A DNA stretch of 64,000 bases from Euborellia annulipes (GCA_023213315.1 JAKCPI010003067.1:62001-126000), one strand, 5' to 3'. Shown: positions 21,009 to 33,182, numbered from the stretch's first letter. Made by a program: numbers and translations. Notes: generated by a model from the letters alone, not told the origin.

Positions 21009-22126
21009 GTCATAATAAGTCTGTTGAGATTACATTTATCTTATTATTCATATACATAATGTTTAAAACACAAATTGGTTTTTTAGTATAAATAGTAATC
21101 CTGTTAATAAACGTAATTATAATTCAATCGAGATGAGAATATATCAAGTCCCTCCATGTATAGTCTTTGAAATTAAATCATATTCATTCGGAAAATTAAT
21201 TTGAATAAAATTAATTGTTTTGAATACAGAATTCATAATTAAATCACAAACATGATAGCTTGCTCCTTTAATTTAGAAAAAAGAAAGAGTAAAGCTAATG
21301 CTAAAACTACACGAGAGGAAAAAAAAAATATTTATATAACCTAATTTAAAGTGATAAATTACTCTAAAACAAATAATATTTAACATTTTTTTATTTAAAT
21401 AAAATAAAAAAAAACTTGATAAATTTTTGTTGAATAAATAATGTATTCTAAAGTTTTTATTTTTTATATATGATAATCTATGAGGACCACATCAGACATT
21501 AGTTATTCATATACAGTACATAGAACAAAGTTTGTGATTTTGCACTTTCATTCGTCTCATATAAGAGAGTTTACATGGACTGATAACGTTAAGCCTTTAA
21601 GAGTTGTTTGCAGCCAAGAAATTTTTATTTATTTGTCTTTCACGCGAGCAAAAAAAAAAAAGTTTATTTTTGTTCTGGTCCAATAAAGAGTGACTCCATT
21701 TATCAGTGAAAAAATCCAACGATTTAATTTGTTTGTTTTGTGAATGTGTAATATATACTTGCGATAATGGCGTATCAATATTATTATCAGCTTTAAAAAG
21801 AATTTCTAATATAGAAACAGTTAAATGATAACGAGTGCGTAAGAGAATCATCTATTTTATTCATTAAAATTATTTATTATTTATTGTTGAAGAAGCTGAA
21901 GACCAACCCTTCCTCCAGTCTTTTCTTTATCTAAAATTCACTAAATCATTATTTTATTCTCTTTTTTAAATATTATTTAAATTTCTCGTTTCAAAACACC
22001 ATGGTATTGAGTATATAAACTTAAGGATGTTAAAAAAGGTGACGGAAAACAGTAGTTGATAATAAAATAATTTTTTGTGGATTTTCATACCCTGTTTTTT
22101 ATTTTTTTAAGTCTTTATCTGTGACC
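21009..22126. other. No gene recognised
   Basis: AT-rich; short frames at 21480-21686 and 21597-21851 overlap on opposite strands and show no domain. Confidence 0.45.
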
Positions 22127-22340
22127 ATATAGCAGTCGAGACGTTTTGGTTCAATTTTATTGTCCATCCTTGTCTTTCAACATTATTTACTGATTTGATA
22201 CAATTTATAATGTATTTTGTTCCTATAACTAACCAAAAACAATATTAAAGAAAGACTAAGATGGATAAAATTGACTTGAAACGTCTAGAGTGATTGTTAA
22301 ACAAATGGAGTCTTTATTTCTGGCTGCTCTTGCTTCTTTC
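22127..22340. mobile_element. Inverted pair of PLE-like 3' ends
   Basis: Right arm: GAAAGACTAAGATGGATAAA ATTGAC then TTGAAACGTCT. Left arm (minus): GAAAGACAAGGATGGACAAT, ATTGAACC, AAAACGTCTCG. The arms (about 22135-22190 and 22241-22297) face outward. The tail GGCTGCTCTTGCTTC resembles GGCTGCACCTGCTTC at 5350. Confidence 0.55.
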
Positions 22341-22348
22341 ATTATTAT

Positions 22349-22671
22349 TAGGGTCCGACCGAAACAAGATTTTCAACCGAAACCGAATATTCGGCCTCAA
22401 CCTTAGTTTCGGCCGAAACCGAAACCGAAGCTTGTATTTCCTATAAAAAAAATTATATAGGTCTATATTTTTTTTTTTTTTTGAAATTTTTTCCCCTCCG
22501 TGAAAATCATTTTACCTTTTTTTTAGGGAGACAAAAAATTTTTTTGACCTTTTTTTTAAGACTCAAGTTTCGGCTACTTTTTGGCCGAAACCGAAACTAC
22601 GGCCGAAACCATGATTTTTGGCCGAAACTGGCCGAAACCGTAACCGAAACCGAATATTCGGTCGGTTCCTA
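22349..22671. mobile_element. hAT-type element built of CCGAAAC repeats
   Basis: Left end TAGGGTCCGACCGAAAC, right end (reverse complement) TAGGAACCGACCGAATATTC, with a perfect 8-bp duplication ATTATTAT at 22341-22348 and 22672-22679. The interior is dominated by CCGAAACCGAA and TTCGGCC repeats in both orientations. Non-coding, 323 bp. Confidence 0.85.
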
Positions 22672-22778
22672 ATTATTATACAATTTACACATCCACTGAC
22701 CATTAATATTTCATTAATTAAGTTAATATAAAGAGAATAAAACAATGAAAAATTTAAATAAAGCAAAAGAATCTTTAA

Positions 22779-23344
22779 GGTGCGCGTCTCGAAAAACCGT
22801 TAGAACAAGATTCAGTACTGAGTTCCTCTAGGCGGCAAGAGATGACGTTAGTTTTTCCCTTAGGGATACAAGGGATTTATTCCATTTCATTTGAAAGCTA
22901 ATTAATTAACCGTAAAAAATTAATTAATTTTTACTACAATGATTACTAATTTAATTATCTATAAGATATAGAGCGAATTTTTTAAAAATATCTTTTCTTT
23001 AATGCGATTAATCTAAAAAAAAATTGTATTTTTTCGAAAATCAAAAAAAGGGCTTCTAGAAGCTGTAAATATTTTTTTTTTTTTTTTTTAAACATTCACA
23101 CTTTTTTCTCATTCACACTCACATTCATACACACATTCACACAGTCTTTTCGGCAACTTAGGCCATTTAAGACTTTGACGATAACAGTTATTTAAGAATT
23201 TATCTATTATTGGGGTCCAGGCATTCTTATTTAAGCCATCTGTAAATATTTTAAATAGCTTTAATTTAAAAAAAATTTGAGGTCGAAAGCTTCAAAATTG
23301 TGGCTTTTGGAATCTCCCAAAATTAGCACCCCTAGACGTTCACC
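22779..23344. mobile_element. TTAA-flanked element (piggyBac-like MITE)
   Basis: TTAA precedes GGTGCGCGTCTCG and follows AGACGTTCACC, its imperfect inverted partner. A related left end at 30820 also sits at TTAA. TTAA duplication is characteristic of piggyBac-type insertion. Non-coding. A SINE A has inserted at 23076-23239. Confidence 0.6.
23076..23239 (-). mobile_element. SINE A, 5'-truncated, in the TTAA element
   Basis: Carries tail, core and half of the internal hairpin, ending at TTTAAGCCAT. It is bounded by a perfect 13-bp duplication CTGTAAATATTTT (23063-23075 and 23240-23252). The truncated end lies within the hairpin, consistent with reverse transcription stopping there. Confidence 0.88.
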
Positions 23345-23350
23345 TTAAAG

Positions 23351-24859
23351 AAAAAAAAGAAATTTTAGAAGGATTAGAGAAAATAAAAAAAAGTTGGACT
23401 CCCTTGCTTTCAACTTGAATTGACTGATGAATCTAACAAAAAATTTGGAATCATCACTTCTTAAAAGGTTAAAGAAAATTCCGAAAAATCAAGTTTTTTA
23501 GATTTGAATCCTGGTGTGGGCGAAATTTTTTCATTCCCATTTTAGTAAAGATAAATAATATTCTGTTAAATATTAATAATATTCACCGGGATGATTTTAA
23601 TATTTAATAAAATTACAAAAACAAGTATTTTGTAATTTTCTATGCAAATTTATTATATTTATAAAATTTGATAATATAATTATTATCAAAGTAAAATGAA
23701 ATTTAATTTATAAATACCTATATTCAGTTTTTATTATTAATATCTTTGTTTTTTTTTCATCTTAAAATATCTTATAGGTAAAATAATTATTTTCAATAAA
23801 GTGGATATAAGGGTTTTCTTATCTACGTCTTAGGCCACATAGATTTTATACGAAACTCAATATTTAAAATACGATATATTATATATGATATATCGTATAT
23901 TGCGGTTCATTTGGAACCCAAATGATATAAATATTCATCGGACTACCTGGGATCCGAACCCGCGCCCCGTGACTTTAAGACAAGGGACAATATATGTTTG
24001 ATCTGTGGACAAAACTCTCTATATTACGATATTTAAATATATTTTCTTGAATATCCATATACCGTAGTTCCAAAAAATAATTTTAACCTTCAATCAATAA
24101 ATCTTTTAAATTTAAAAGTAAATAAATTCTACTAAAAAAGTTCAGAGTGAATGACTTTCCAATCTACAAGTCAAATGTAATTAGAGAAGAGCATAGAGAA
24201 TTTTATTTAATTAAAGAGTACAAAATAAAGTCAAGGTGAGCTCTGCTCTAAAATTTTTGAGTGAATTACCTACCAAGACATGAAAACAGTTGTTTCTAAA
24301 TGACAGTGAGAGGGAGATTTAGAAAATATTTTGACATTTATCTTCAATATTGAAAGTAAGATGAAAAAGAGACGGGAAATGCAATCGATCAAAATGTTGA
24401 ATTATGTGAAAAACTTTAATTTTGTAAGTGCTTAAATTAAAAAAAAAATTATTATTCACTTATTATTATTATTATTATTTTGTTTTTAATTTACATTCAA
24501 AAGATTACCTCTGTCTCTCTTGTATGAACATTTGGTGCAAATCCGTCAAGATGAAATGACTTTTAAGAAGAGGCTAATCCCACCAATTCTTATTTAGAGA
24601 GTTATGAATTAATTGTAAAGAAATAGACAAAAAATTGATATGGAACTGCTTGATTTACCTTCATTAAATATCAGTACCGGTATATAAAAAAAATTATTTT
24701 TTTTTCATAAATGAAAGTTAGAGGCTTGTTTCTTCTTGGTTTTATAAACTTATAAATTAGTAGACTATTATTAGTATTTTTTTTTTATTAAGTCTTTTTC
24801 GGCTTCTAAAGCCATTTAAAACTCAACTCCTACTTAATTGTTATCTAAAATAATTTATA
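23351..24859. other. AT-rich, mostly unassigned
   Basis: Contains a minus-strand SINE A head remnant at 23900-23975 (GGACTACCTGGGATCCGAAC), a (TAT)n run near 24455, and at 24795-24848 a short SINE A core on the minus strand (AGTCTTTTTCGGCTTC). No gene recognised. Confidence 0.4.
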
Positions 24860-25105
24860 GCCCTCGGGCTTGGTGGTTAGCGTGTTGGCCTTCTATACCA
24901 AAGGTCGCGGATCCCATGCAGTCCGATGATTTTATTTAAGCCATTTGGATACCCATTGGCTTAAATTCAGAATGCCTGGACCCCAATATATATATATTCC
25001 AAATAACGGTTATCGTATAAAGGCCTAAGTTGGCGAAAAGACTCTATGTATGTATTTGTGCGTGAGTGTGAGTGTGAATGGGAAAAAAGTGTGTGAAATT
25101 TTTTT
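24860..25105 (+). mobile_element. SINE A
   Basis: Head GCCCTCGGGCTTGG...GGTCGCGGATCCC (B box shortened by a deletion), hairpin TTTAAGCCATTTGG/CCATTGGCTTAAA, GCCTGGACCCC, core and GTGAGTGTGAGTGTGAATG tail. Confidence 0.82.
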
Positions 25106-25416
25106 GCTTAGAGGGAAGTGAATGAAACTCTGACAAGAAGCAAGTATTCTGCCACTGCGCTATTTTTTTTAAAGATGTTTATTCAGTAATATTATACAAA
25201 CATTTTTTTAAACATAAACTAATTATTTATTCTTTTCTTAAACTTAATGCCCCATATCGGGCTCTCAGAGAGTTTATTTTTCTATTGGCATTTATTAGTA
25301 ACTACTTACATTTATTATTATTATTAATTTCAATTTACTCATATTGAATTAAGCTTAATTTTATAGGAAAAATGCTAATAAAACCTGTTTTCAATACTAT
25401 CTTTTTACTTTCTCGT

Positions 25417-26999
25417 ATAGAGAAAGTATTGTAATCGTAAAAAAAATAGACTTCGAGAGATATCCTCCTTACACTAAAATTGCAGATTTCTATCAACTTT
25501 TGGAGTAAATAGGTCACTTGGAAGTACTTTACCTAATAAGTTTTTTTTCAGAAATTTCGAAATTTTCAATTTCTTTGTTATATTATGATAAAATACTCAA
25601 ATTTAAAAAGTTTTTATTCTTTGATATTTTTCCTAAAACTGAATAGTTTTTGAAATAATCAACGAAGAAAACGACATTTTTCGTAAATTTTGGAAAGAAA
25701 AATAAAAAAAAATCATACAGGTGTCATTAAAAAACGTAAATATAAACAAATGAATTTGTATAATATTATTTTCGCACTCTCTAAGGAAAAATAATGAAAA
25801 TTGTTATATAATTAAATTTTTCTTTATTTTTTTCTTTAGGCACTCGAATTGAATAAAGACAGACAGCCTTGCAAGCAAATGGTGTGCTTAATTACAAAGG
25901 ACCGCCGGCAAGTGCTGCCTCTGGTATCAATTCTATAAACCATTTTGTTAAAATGAAATTAATCTTTAATTTATTCAAACAAATTTCATAAAATTAGTAA
26001 AAATATCACGGAGGGGACAACCGAAAGGGGGAGGGGGCCTAAAAGGCGTCCCCCTCCTCGAAACAAGCAAAAATTCAAATATTGTGGAGCCCTAAATGCC
26101 ATTGGAGTAGAAAGAGAGCGAAGGTAATGAGTGCGAGTGGGATGGGGAGAGTCGCTTAAAGATGCTGAGTCTCCGTCCTTGGTGCACACAAACCGGATTC
26201 CAAACAATACGCGTGACGTCATCTTTTCTGAGAAGCCATAAAGACAGAAATAAAAATAAAATTGTTTTTTTTTTTTTTTTTATATTCATCAAATTAGAAG
26301 AAAAAAACAAATTAAATAATTTCAAAAAAAAAAAAATGAAAAAATTATTTTAATCAAGGAAATAAATATATTCTAACTTTTGATTGATTATTGAGGTGGG
26401 ATTTATTTATTTTTCTTCCTGAGACGGGTGTTAAAGTTAATTGTATTTTCAATTTATATTTCGGCCTCTAAGATCATTTGAATTTTGGGAAATTAAATAA
26501 AATGGCTTCCAGCTGGTGAGAGACTCAACACTCAGAAGGTCACCTATCCACGGTCCAGCAGTTCTTAGCCTTGCTTAACCCGAATTTTCTCGATTTTTTT
26601 CTGCCTTTTCTCAGTAGCTATTAAATTTAAAAAAGCTATTTTTTTATACTCAATAAATTAATAAAAAAAATATCAAACAATTAAAAAAAATATTTTAATA
26701 ATTACCTTTGATAACTAAAAATCTATTCAGTTTTTGAAAAAATGTCAAAGATTAAAAACTTTTTAAAATAGAGTAATTTATCACAATATGATAAAAAAAT
26801 TGAAAATTTCGAAATTTCTGAAAAAACTTATTAGGTAAAGTACTTCTTCCAAGTGACGTATTTACTCCAAAAGTTGATGGAAATCTACAATTTTAGTGTA
26901 AGGGGCATATACCAAATTTCATCCATCTAGCTGCTTTGGTTTTTAAGCAATCGTGTTCACACACACACACACACAACAAGAAGAATATACGAGAAAGTC
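25417..26999 (+). mobile_element. Family D element, copy 2
   Basis: Near-identical to 425-2179 across the interior (including TGGTGTGCTTAATTACAAAG and TTCCAGCTGGTGAGAGACTC), but lacks about 150 bases of the left arm (480-625 of copy 1) and differs in homopolymer lengths. A family C element follows at the same distance as in copy 1, so D and C appear to have been copied together. Confidence 0.75.
26538..26578 (-). other. 5S-rRNA-like segment in family D copy 2
   Basis: Same TTAAGCA and GGATAGGTGACC boxes with the same spacing as in copy 1. Confidence 0.4.
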
Positions 27000-27024
27000 T
27001 CGGGGAAGTCATTCCTATATTTTT

Positions 27025-27689
27025 ACTTTCTCTTACCTATGTATATATGTAATATATATATATAGTGAGAAAGTATTGGATTCATGTCAAAAATTCGATG
27101 TCGAGATTTTGATGGATCTTTACGTTTTGAGGTCCCCTGAATCCAAAAAAGTGATTTTCGCGACATGGTCTGTCTGTCTGTCTGTGTGTCTGTGTGTGTG
27201 TGTTCAATTTTAAGCATGAAGGAATTGAGCTAGGAGGTTGAAATTTTATATTTAAGTTAGGCAGCCCCCGGGACCGGAAAAATAAGCTTTTAATCAAAAT
27301 CGGCCAAAGGGTACTAGTACTTTACTGATGTACTTTTTCAGTTTTTTTCAATTTTCTCAAAATTCGCTCTAACGATTTTGATTAAAATTCAAAAATCAAT
27401 TATTTTTTAGATGCTCTTTCAAATGTATATTCTCGTTTTGCCCTCAAAATTGTTTGAAGCACACTTTACTCTTGTGCTTCATAGAAAAGATAGGAGAAAT
27501 GGTTGCCATGGTAACAAAATATAAATAGTTTCCATGTTTATAAATTTGACATCTTAAATTCTAATATATTGGCGGAAACTAAATATATGTCGACACAAAA
27601 AATCTGGTGTGACAAGCACAGTACACAACTTTCGATTACCGAAGGTAAGAGAAAGTTGTGTGCTGTGCGACAGTCACACCAGATTTTTT
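27025..27689 (+). mobile_element. Family C element, full length
   Basis: All blocks from ACTTTCTCTTACC to the terminal palindrome (27597-27689), about 665 bases. The palindrome's outer arms are AATCTGGTGTGAC/GTCACACCAGATT and inner arms CACAACTTTC/GAAAGTTGTG; GGTAAGAGAAAGT inside it is the exact reverse complement of the element's 5' end. Best reference copy for the family. Non-coding. Confidence 0.88.
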
Positions 27690-28738
27690 ATTTACCTCTG
27701 CTCTACGGTCCAAGGTCAATATTAGTAGTAATAGTACAAAAGTTTTAAATACTATTAGCCTATATAAAATAATAATTCATCACAAATAAAATAAAGTAAT
27801 CTAAACAGAATGCTGATATTATTCCCTCGAAAGCGAACACTTTTTTATAACTACGCCATGGAGCAGACTATTATTGTCTTTCTGCTAAACCATATGAAAA
27901 TAAAAAATAAATTTCAAATAATTATCACCCATATTTATTTAAATTAATTGGTATCCCATTTTTTTACAAGATGTTTGTCCATGGCTTAGTCCGGTCCTTG
28001 AAAAATATATTTAAAAAAAAGACAATTGATTTCTAGTTAATTCCCTAGGTGTGCTCTTATATATACTTTATTCGAAATTTATTGAAACGTTAACAAATAT
28101 TTTTTTACAGGGCTTTTGTTTTTTAAAATCTCAAATCTTTTGTTATATGAAAAACAAAAAAAATAATAATATTGCACATCTAATCCGATCGGAAACCCAG
28201 CTGTTGATTTATTTATTATTTTTAACTGAAAAAGATTTGTAATCATCGAACCAGAATGCCAAAGCTTGCCACAAATATGTTTTTCTTCCCCTAGGATTAT
28301 TATTCCGTTCCTGATAATATAGGCTTTGAAGTTTAGTAGAATACTCGGAGACCATTGTTTACAAAACAAATTCCTCTAGGTAAACTAAGTTGCCGTTAAA
28401 TCATTAGAGTTTCAAGACGGAATCTCAAACTAGACGGGCATCGGAAATTTAAATTATTCATCAATTATTAGAATAGCTGATGGTAGTGTTAATTAACAAA
28501 ATTCCTAAAAAATTTTTTATTAATCTTAAATTTCAACTTTCTTATTTAAAATTATTATTATCATTATAATGCTATTTAGACGTAAATGTAAATTTATCGA
28601 TTAGGATTATCCATCCTTCTTTGTTTAAATTTATTTCAATCTAAAATTAAAATAAAATTTTTCTTACAAAAAACATTTGTGTGCCTACAGTAAGGGAGAA
28701 AATCAGCTTCTAAAGTAGAGATAATCAAATTTTATTTT
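27690..28738. other. No gene recognised
   Basis: AT-rich. A 96-codon minus frame (28079-28369) overlaps a 63-codon plus frame; neither has a recognisable domain. Confidence 0.45.
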
Positions 28739-29128
28739 AGCCCTTGGACTCGCCCTCGGGGTGAGAAGGGGCCCTTCTATACCCAACGTCGCGGGTTCGG
28801 ACTCCAGGCAGTCCGATGATTTTATTTAAGGCATTTGGATACCAAATACCGGTTATCGGCAAAGTCTTAAATGGCCTAAGTTGCCGAAAAGACAGTGTGA
28901 ATGTGTGTGTGAGTGTGATGAGTGTGAATGAGAAAAAAAGAGTGAATGTTTAAAAAAAAAAAGCCCTTGGACTCAGTGGTAGAGTTTCTGCCTCTTGGGC
29001 TAGGTCAAGGCTTCGTTCGAATCCCGTCTCATGCAACAAAAATTTATTTCATTTGAATTATCTATCAATTTAATTGAAATAAATACGGTCTAAATGGCCT
29101 TCAATGCCGAAAAAGACCTTAAATAAAA
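28739..29128 (+). mobile_element. SINE B split by a SINE A
   Basis: Head GCCCTTGGACTCAGTGGTAG (A box) and TCGTTCGAATCCCGTCTC (B box), then AATAAATACGGTCTAAATGG, CCTTCAATGCCGAAAAAGAC. The first 13 bases occur twice (28739-28751 and 28962-28974) because a SINE A inserted between them. The anticodon-loop region resembles tRNA-Gln (TTG) in this and other copies. Confidence 0.85.
28752..28961 (+). mobile_element. SINE A inserted in SINE B
   Basis: Head GCCCTCGGGGTG, B box GCGGGTTCGGACTCC, half hairpin, core GTCTTAAATGGCCTAAGTTG, tail and poly-A. Perfect 13-bp duplication AGCCCTTGGACTC. Internal deletion removes one hairpin arm. Confidence 0.9.
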
Positions 29129-29182
29129 TAAAAAAATTATTTTCTTCGTCTCTCAGTGAAGAAATTCATTTTAAAAATTTCT

Positions 29183-29391
29183 GTCCCTCGGGCTTGGTGT
29201 AGTTAGTAGCGTGCTGGCCTTTTTCAAGGGTCGCGGGTTCGGATCCCAGGGAGTCTGATGATTTTATTTAAGCCAGTTGGATGCTAAATGGCTTAAATGC
29301 CTGGACCCCGAAAAAGTCTTACATGGCCTGAGTTCCCGAAAAGACTGAGTGTGTGTGTAAGTGGGTATGGGAAAAAAGTGAGCGGTTTTTA
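29183..29391 (+). mobile_element. SINE A
   Basis: Head GTCCCTCGGGCTTGGTGTAG, B box GCGGGTTCGGATCCC, hairpin TTTAAGCCAGTTGG/CTAAATGGCTTAAA, core and a shortened GTGTGTAAG tail. Flanks share AAAA-TTCTG, a probable imperfect target duplication. Confidence 0.82.
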
Positions 29392-30819
29392 GAAAAATAA
29401 AATTCTGGTTCGCTGATAACAAATCCATATAAATAATAATAAAATAAATAATAAAATAATAAATATGGATTGAAAATGGATATCATGAAATTTATAACTT
29501 GCCATTTTCAGTTTTGAGAGTCTATTTATTATTTATTTTTATCAGGCGGATAAATATATTGGTCATTTGAGCAAGAAGCTTACTTATGTGGTTTATTCCT
29601 TATCATTGTTTCAGGAGAAATATCTTCAATTCCCGTGACGGATCTAAAACTATTAGTACGTGGATAATCCCCTCCTGCCTTGATTTGCATCTTATCTTTA
29701 TCTGAAGAATCTCTCTAGAATATCCCTTCTGATATTCCGTTATATTTTTCCCTTCGAATCTGATATGATTTTCTGTTTAGACCTCCCAAAGGAGACTTTC
29801 CACCCCTCTTGGTCCCTATTTGTGTTCTGGAAACTCTTACATATTTTAGCAAGCATTATCTACCTGAGACCTAGAGACAAGAAAACAAAAAAATCTCTTT
29901 TATATCTAAAGGACTAATACCATATAAATATAGAGTTTCGATAAAAGTCAATGAAAAAAAAAATATATATATAAATTCCTCTCTATTTTTTCTTAGATAA
30001 AATTCCTAGGAATTTTTTTTTTTTATCCTCGGACCTCATTTACAGATGCAAATTGGCGACTTTCAATATAATTTATTTACCATTTTCACAAAATTGCTTT
30101 AATCAAATTGCTCCGAGGGATATCAAATTACAATAAACAACAGAGAGATGTTTTGATTTTTCTCTCTTGTCCAAAAATATTATTACAATTTATTTTCTTC
30201 TCAGCAATAACCTCACTTATATTTTAAAATGTCAATCGGGAATCGTTATTAGGACAAAGAAAAAGGATGGGGAAGTGTTTTAGCTTATTATTTATGTAAC
30301 TTGGGATTTTTTACCAACACTAATTCCTAGAAAAAAGATTTTTCATTAAACTTTTTTTTTCAAATCGAAAAATTCCAAATATTTTTAGAAGCCATACTTT
30401 TTTTAAACTAGATTTTTTTTTTTTTTTTTAATGATGAGATCAGATTGTATTTAAATTTTCTCTAAATATTTGTTAGTCATAAATTACTATTCTCTTTTAT
30501 TTTTTTCAACTTTAAAAATCACATTTATATTTTTGTTACTACTGTATTATTTTATGCTATGCCAATCATAGAAACTAAATAAGGTTAAATTACATTTTCC
30601 TTTTATTATTTTGTTAAATAAATTTTTCACCTGAATAAATCCTATTTGCAAAAATATAGCTGATTTCAAAATTTTCAAAAAAAGTAAAATAAGCAAATTT
30701 TTGTATCGTTTTAAAAGAATATCAGATCTTATAAAAAAATATTCAATTTTATTTTATAAAAAAAAAATTATAAAATTTGATTATTTTTACTTTTCACGTA
30801 CCATCTCTACTTATCTATT
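29392..30819. other. No gene recognised
   Basis: AT-rich. About 29610-29840 is somewhat richer in GC (AATCCCCTCCTGCCTTGATT, TCCACCCCTCTTGGTCC) and may be single-copy DNA. No frame or RNA can be claimed. Confidence 0.4.
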
Positions 30820-30955
30820 AAGGTGCGCGTCTCGAAAAGCCGTTAGAAGAAGATTCAGTACCGAGTTACTCGAGGAGGCAAGAGATGGCGTTAGTTTTTC
30901 CCATAGGAATACAAGGGATTTATTCCATTTCATTTGAAAGATTCTAGCTAATTAA
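30820..30955 (+). mobile_element. Second copy of the TTAA-type element, left end
   Basis: TTAAGGTGCGCGTCTCGAAA through CAAGGGATTTATTCCATTTC matches 22775-22910 closely. The right end was not found, so the copy is partial. Confidence 0.6.
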
Positions 30956-32271
30956 TTGTGTGGGCGTTGTATATCCCTGTGTGTCCCTAAAAGTTCACTA
31001 TGCAAATCTGCTGCGGGCGTGTGGATCCCTCGATCATTTTTAATCATTTTTTCTCAGGTAATATTAGTAAAGTAATAGTCAATGATTGCTATATAAATTT
31101 ATTTTGTACATGAGAATCCATCGGTAACAGGTGGAGTAATTCAATTTTGAAAATTTTTTATTTAGACTAATTTAATCATATACTGCATAGCGACGATTTC
31201 TTGGTATTTTTATTAACGCATCAATAATTGATTTCAAATATAATTTTAAATTTAATAATTGTTAAAACAAACAAAAAAAAAAAAAAAAATTCCTGCCTAC
31301 AAGATAAGTACTTATTAATTTTTAAGTGAATTAGCGACTTAAATCGATTAAATTTATCTTCTCATGAAATATGTAGACTACTTACAGTCTATTTAAGTAA
31401 AAGTTTTTATTAAAGAAGCAAAACAAGAGCTTTTAGAATTTTTTTAATTAATATGACCAGCTCAAGCACTTAGTACATCAAGATGTTAAATATTAAGGTT
31501 CATCGTCAACGGCCATTATACTGTATTCAAATTTAACCACAGCTTGATAAACTCCAACTGCAAAACACTTCATTATCAATTTATTCTTACCTATTGTTAG
31601 TTTGATTATCATTATTAACGTGAACATGTCTGAAAATGTTGAGCATTCAATTTTTAGCGACTAAAAATTATTTAGTAAATAAGTTTTAAATAAAATAATA
31701 AATCCCTGAGAGTGTAATTCAATTATCATTTCTGACATTTCAATCAACTTTTTTTTGTTATAATATCTATTTTTCCGTCTTTTTACATCGTTGCGTGCAG
31801 ATGGCTCAAGAATTCACTTCGCTTTTTAATTGTTTTTGTTTTTCATTTCTCAGTCCTCTTCAAGCAACGGTCTTTCTGCAATTGTACTAATCAAAATATT
31901 GAAAGTAACAATTTTGATCATTTGATTATTCATTATTTAAATCTCTAATCATTAGTGGCAGAACTGACACTCTTAGAAGTAACTTTCAAGGGAATAATAG
32001 TGAGGTGGATTTCCGTTTTCTTCCTCGCGAGGAGGCATCCCAAATAGAGTTGGGTAATTTTTTTTGCCATGAAGTGGATTTGAACTCGAATTATCACAAC
32101 AGGATTATAAAGTTAACTGCTTTATTCCCTCGGCCAATCGCCTCCTCAAAAAATAATAACAAATTTAAAATTTGAATAAAAATAATTTGATTTTAGAATT
32201 TCCAATACTTTCTTCAACAAACCCTTAAAATTGATGATTTTATCATTTTTACTTTTTTCCGAAATAATAGA
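30956..32271. other. AT-rich; one tRNA-like remnant
   Basis: At about 32055-32145 the minus strand reads GATTGGCCGAGGGAATAAAG and GAGTTCAAATCCACTTC, A- and B-box-like. The anticodon arm does not fold to a standard 5-7-5 arrangement, so this is a decayed SINE at most. Confidence 0.35.
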
Positions 32272-32510
32272 CTAGTCCAGTGGCTAAACGATTAAATTAC
32301 AAACTAACAGTTGTAAGATCTAGTCTCGCTTACTATAAAAAATTATTCAACAAATTTTTTTCTAGGAACAGGATAAAGGGAAATATTCTCATCCCCACTA
32401 ACAATCATAAAGTACGATTGGAGGGCATAAATATCAGGGGGGATATCAGGCCAAAAATTGAATCTTTATATTTTTCTCCAACAAACTCTTTAATTAGGCC
32501 TAATTGACTT
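32272..32510 (+). mobile_element. Possible tRNA-derived repeat
   Basis: CTAGTCCAGTGGCTAAACGA (A-box-like) and GATCTAGTCTCGC (B-box-like) 50 bases apart, followed by non-coding sequence. Open in one plus frame (75 codons) without any domain. Weak call. Confidence 0.3.
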
Positions 32511-32545
32511 TTTTTTAATCTCTATCAAATTGAAATATTTACTAA

Positions 32546-32830
32546 TTATAAAATAAATACAGAGAAATAAAAAAGTCTTATAACGCAATATACATATTTT
32601 TTTTTAGGTATCTGTCTCTCTATTTCTGACAGTATAAACGGGTCTTTACCGAATCTTATTTTCTGGGTGAACAAACCCTCACCACAATCAACCCCCACCA
32701 TACATCCATAAGCAAACACGTAAATACAGCCTGCCAACATCGATCCTATTGTGACGAGATCAGAGTTCGATGCGCCCGAATGATATGCAACTGAACCACC
32801 TGACTCCATTCACCCTTGAAAGTCTCAGTC
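32546..32830 (-). CDS. Possible unidentified coding segment
   Basis: A minus-strand frame of 87 codons beginning at ATG 32809 is balanced in composition for its first 65 residues (motifs such as SVAYHSGAS, GCMVGVDCGEG) and then degenerates into lysine/phenylalanine-rich sequence near a poly-A stretch. The better half could be an exon or a decayed transposon gene, with the AT-rich part being intron. I do not recognise the protein, and a chance frame is quite possible. Confidence 0.22.
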
Positions 32831-33182
32831 ACAGATGCAAAGAAATGAACTTTGAACTAGAGATTATTTATAAAAATCTTTCTAAAAAACTCTTTGTGTG
32901 GTTTTATGAAAGCACGATGCAAGTGAAACTTTTTTTTCGGATCGTAGGTGTTTAACTGAAGATTTTCAGAAAATTATTCAATTAAGGGTATTAAAATCGC
33001 GTTTTTAATCTTAATTTCATAATTGGAAAATGGGAATGATAATGGGAAATCAATAGACGCATGTTAAAAACTAAGAACAATATTTATATTTAGTAATATA
33101 AGATTTGAATCATTTTAAATTATTTTAACAATTATTTTTTATAATTCGTCATATATATTAAATTTCAACTTTCCTATTTTTG

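Noticed and set aside
27023..27297. Repeated peptides seen in frames across several family C copies
   Set aside because: They reflect the DNA repeat; stops and frameshifts differ between copies and there is no domain.
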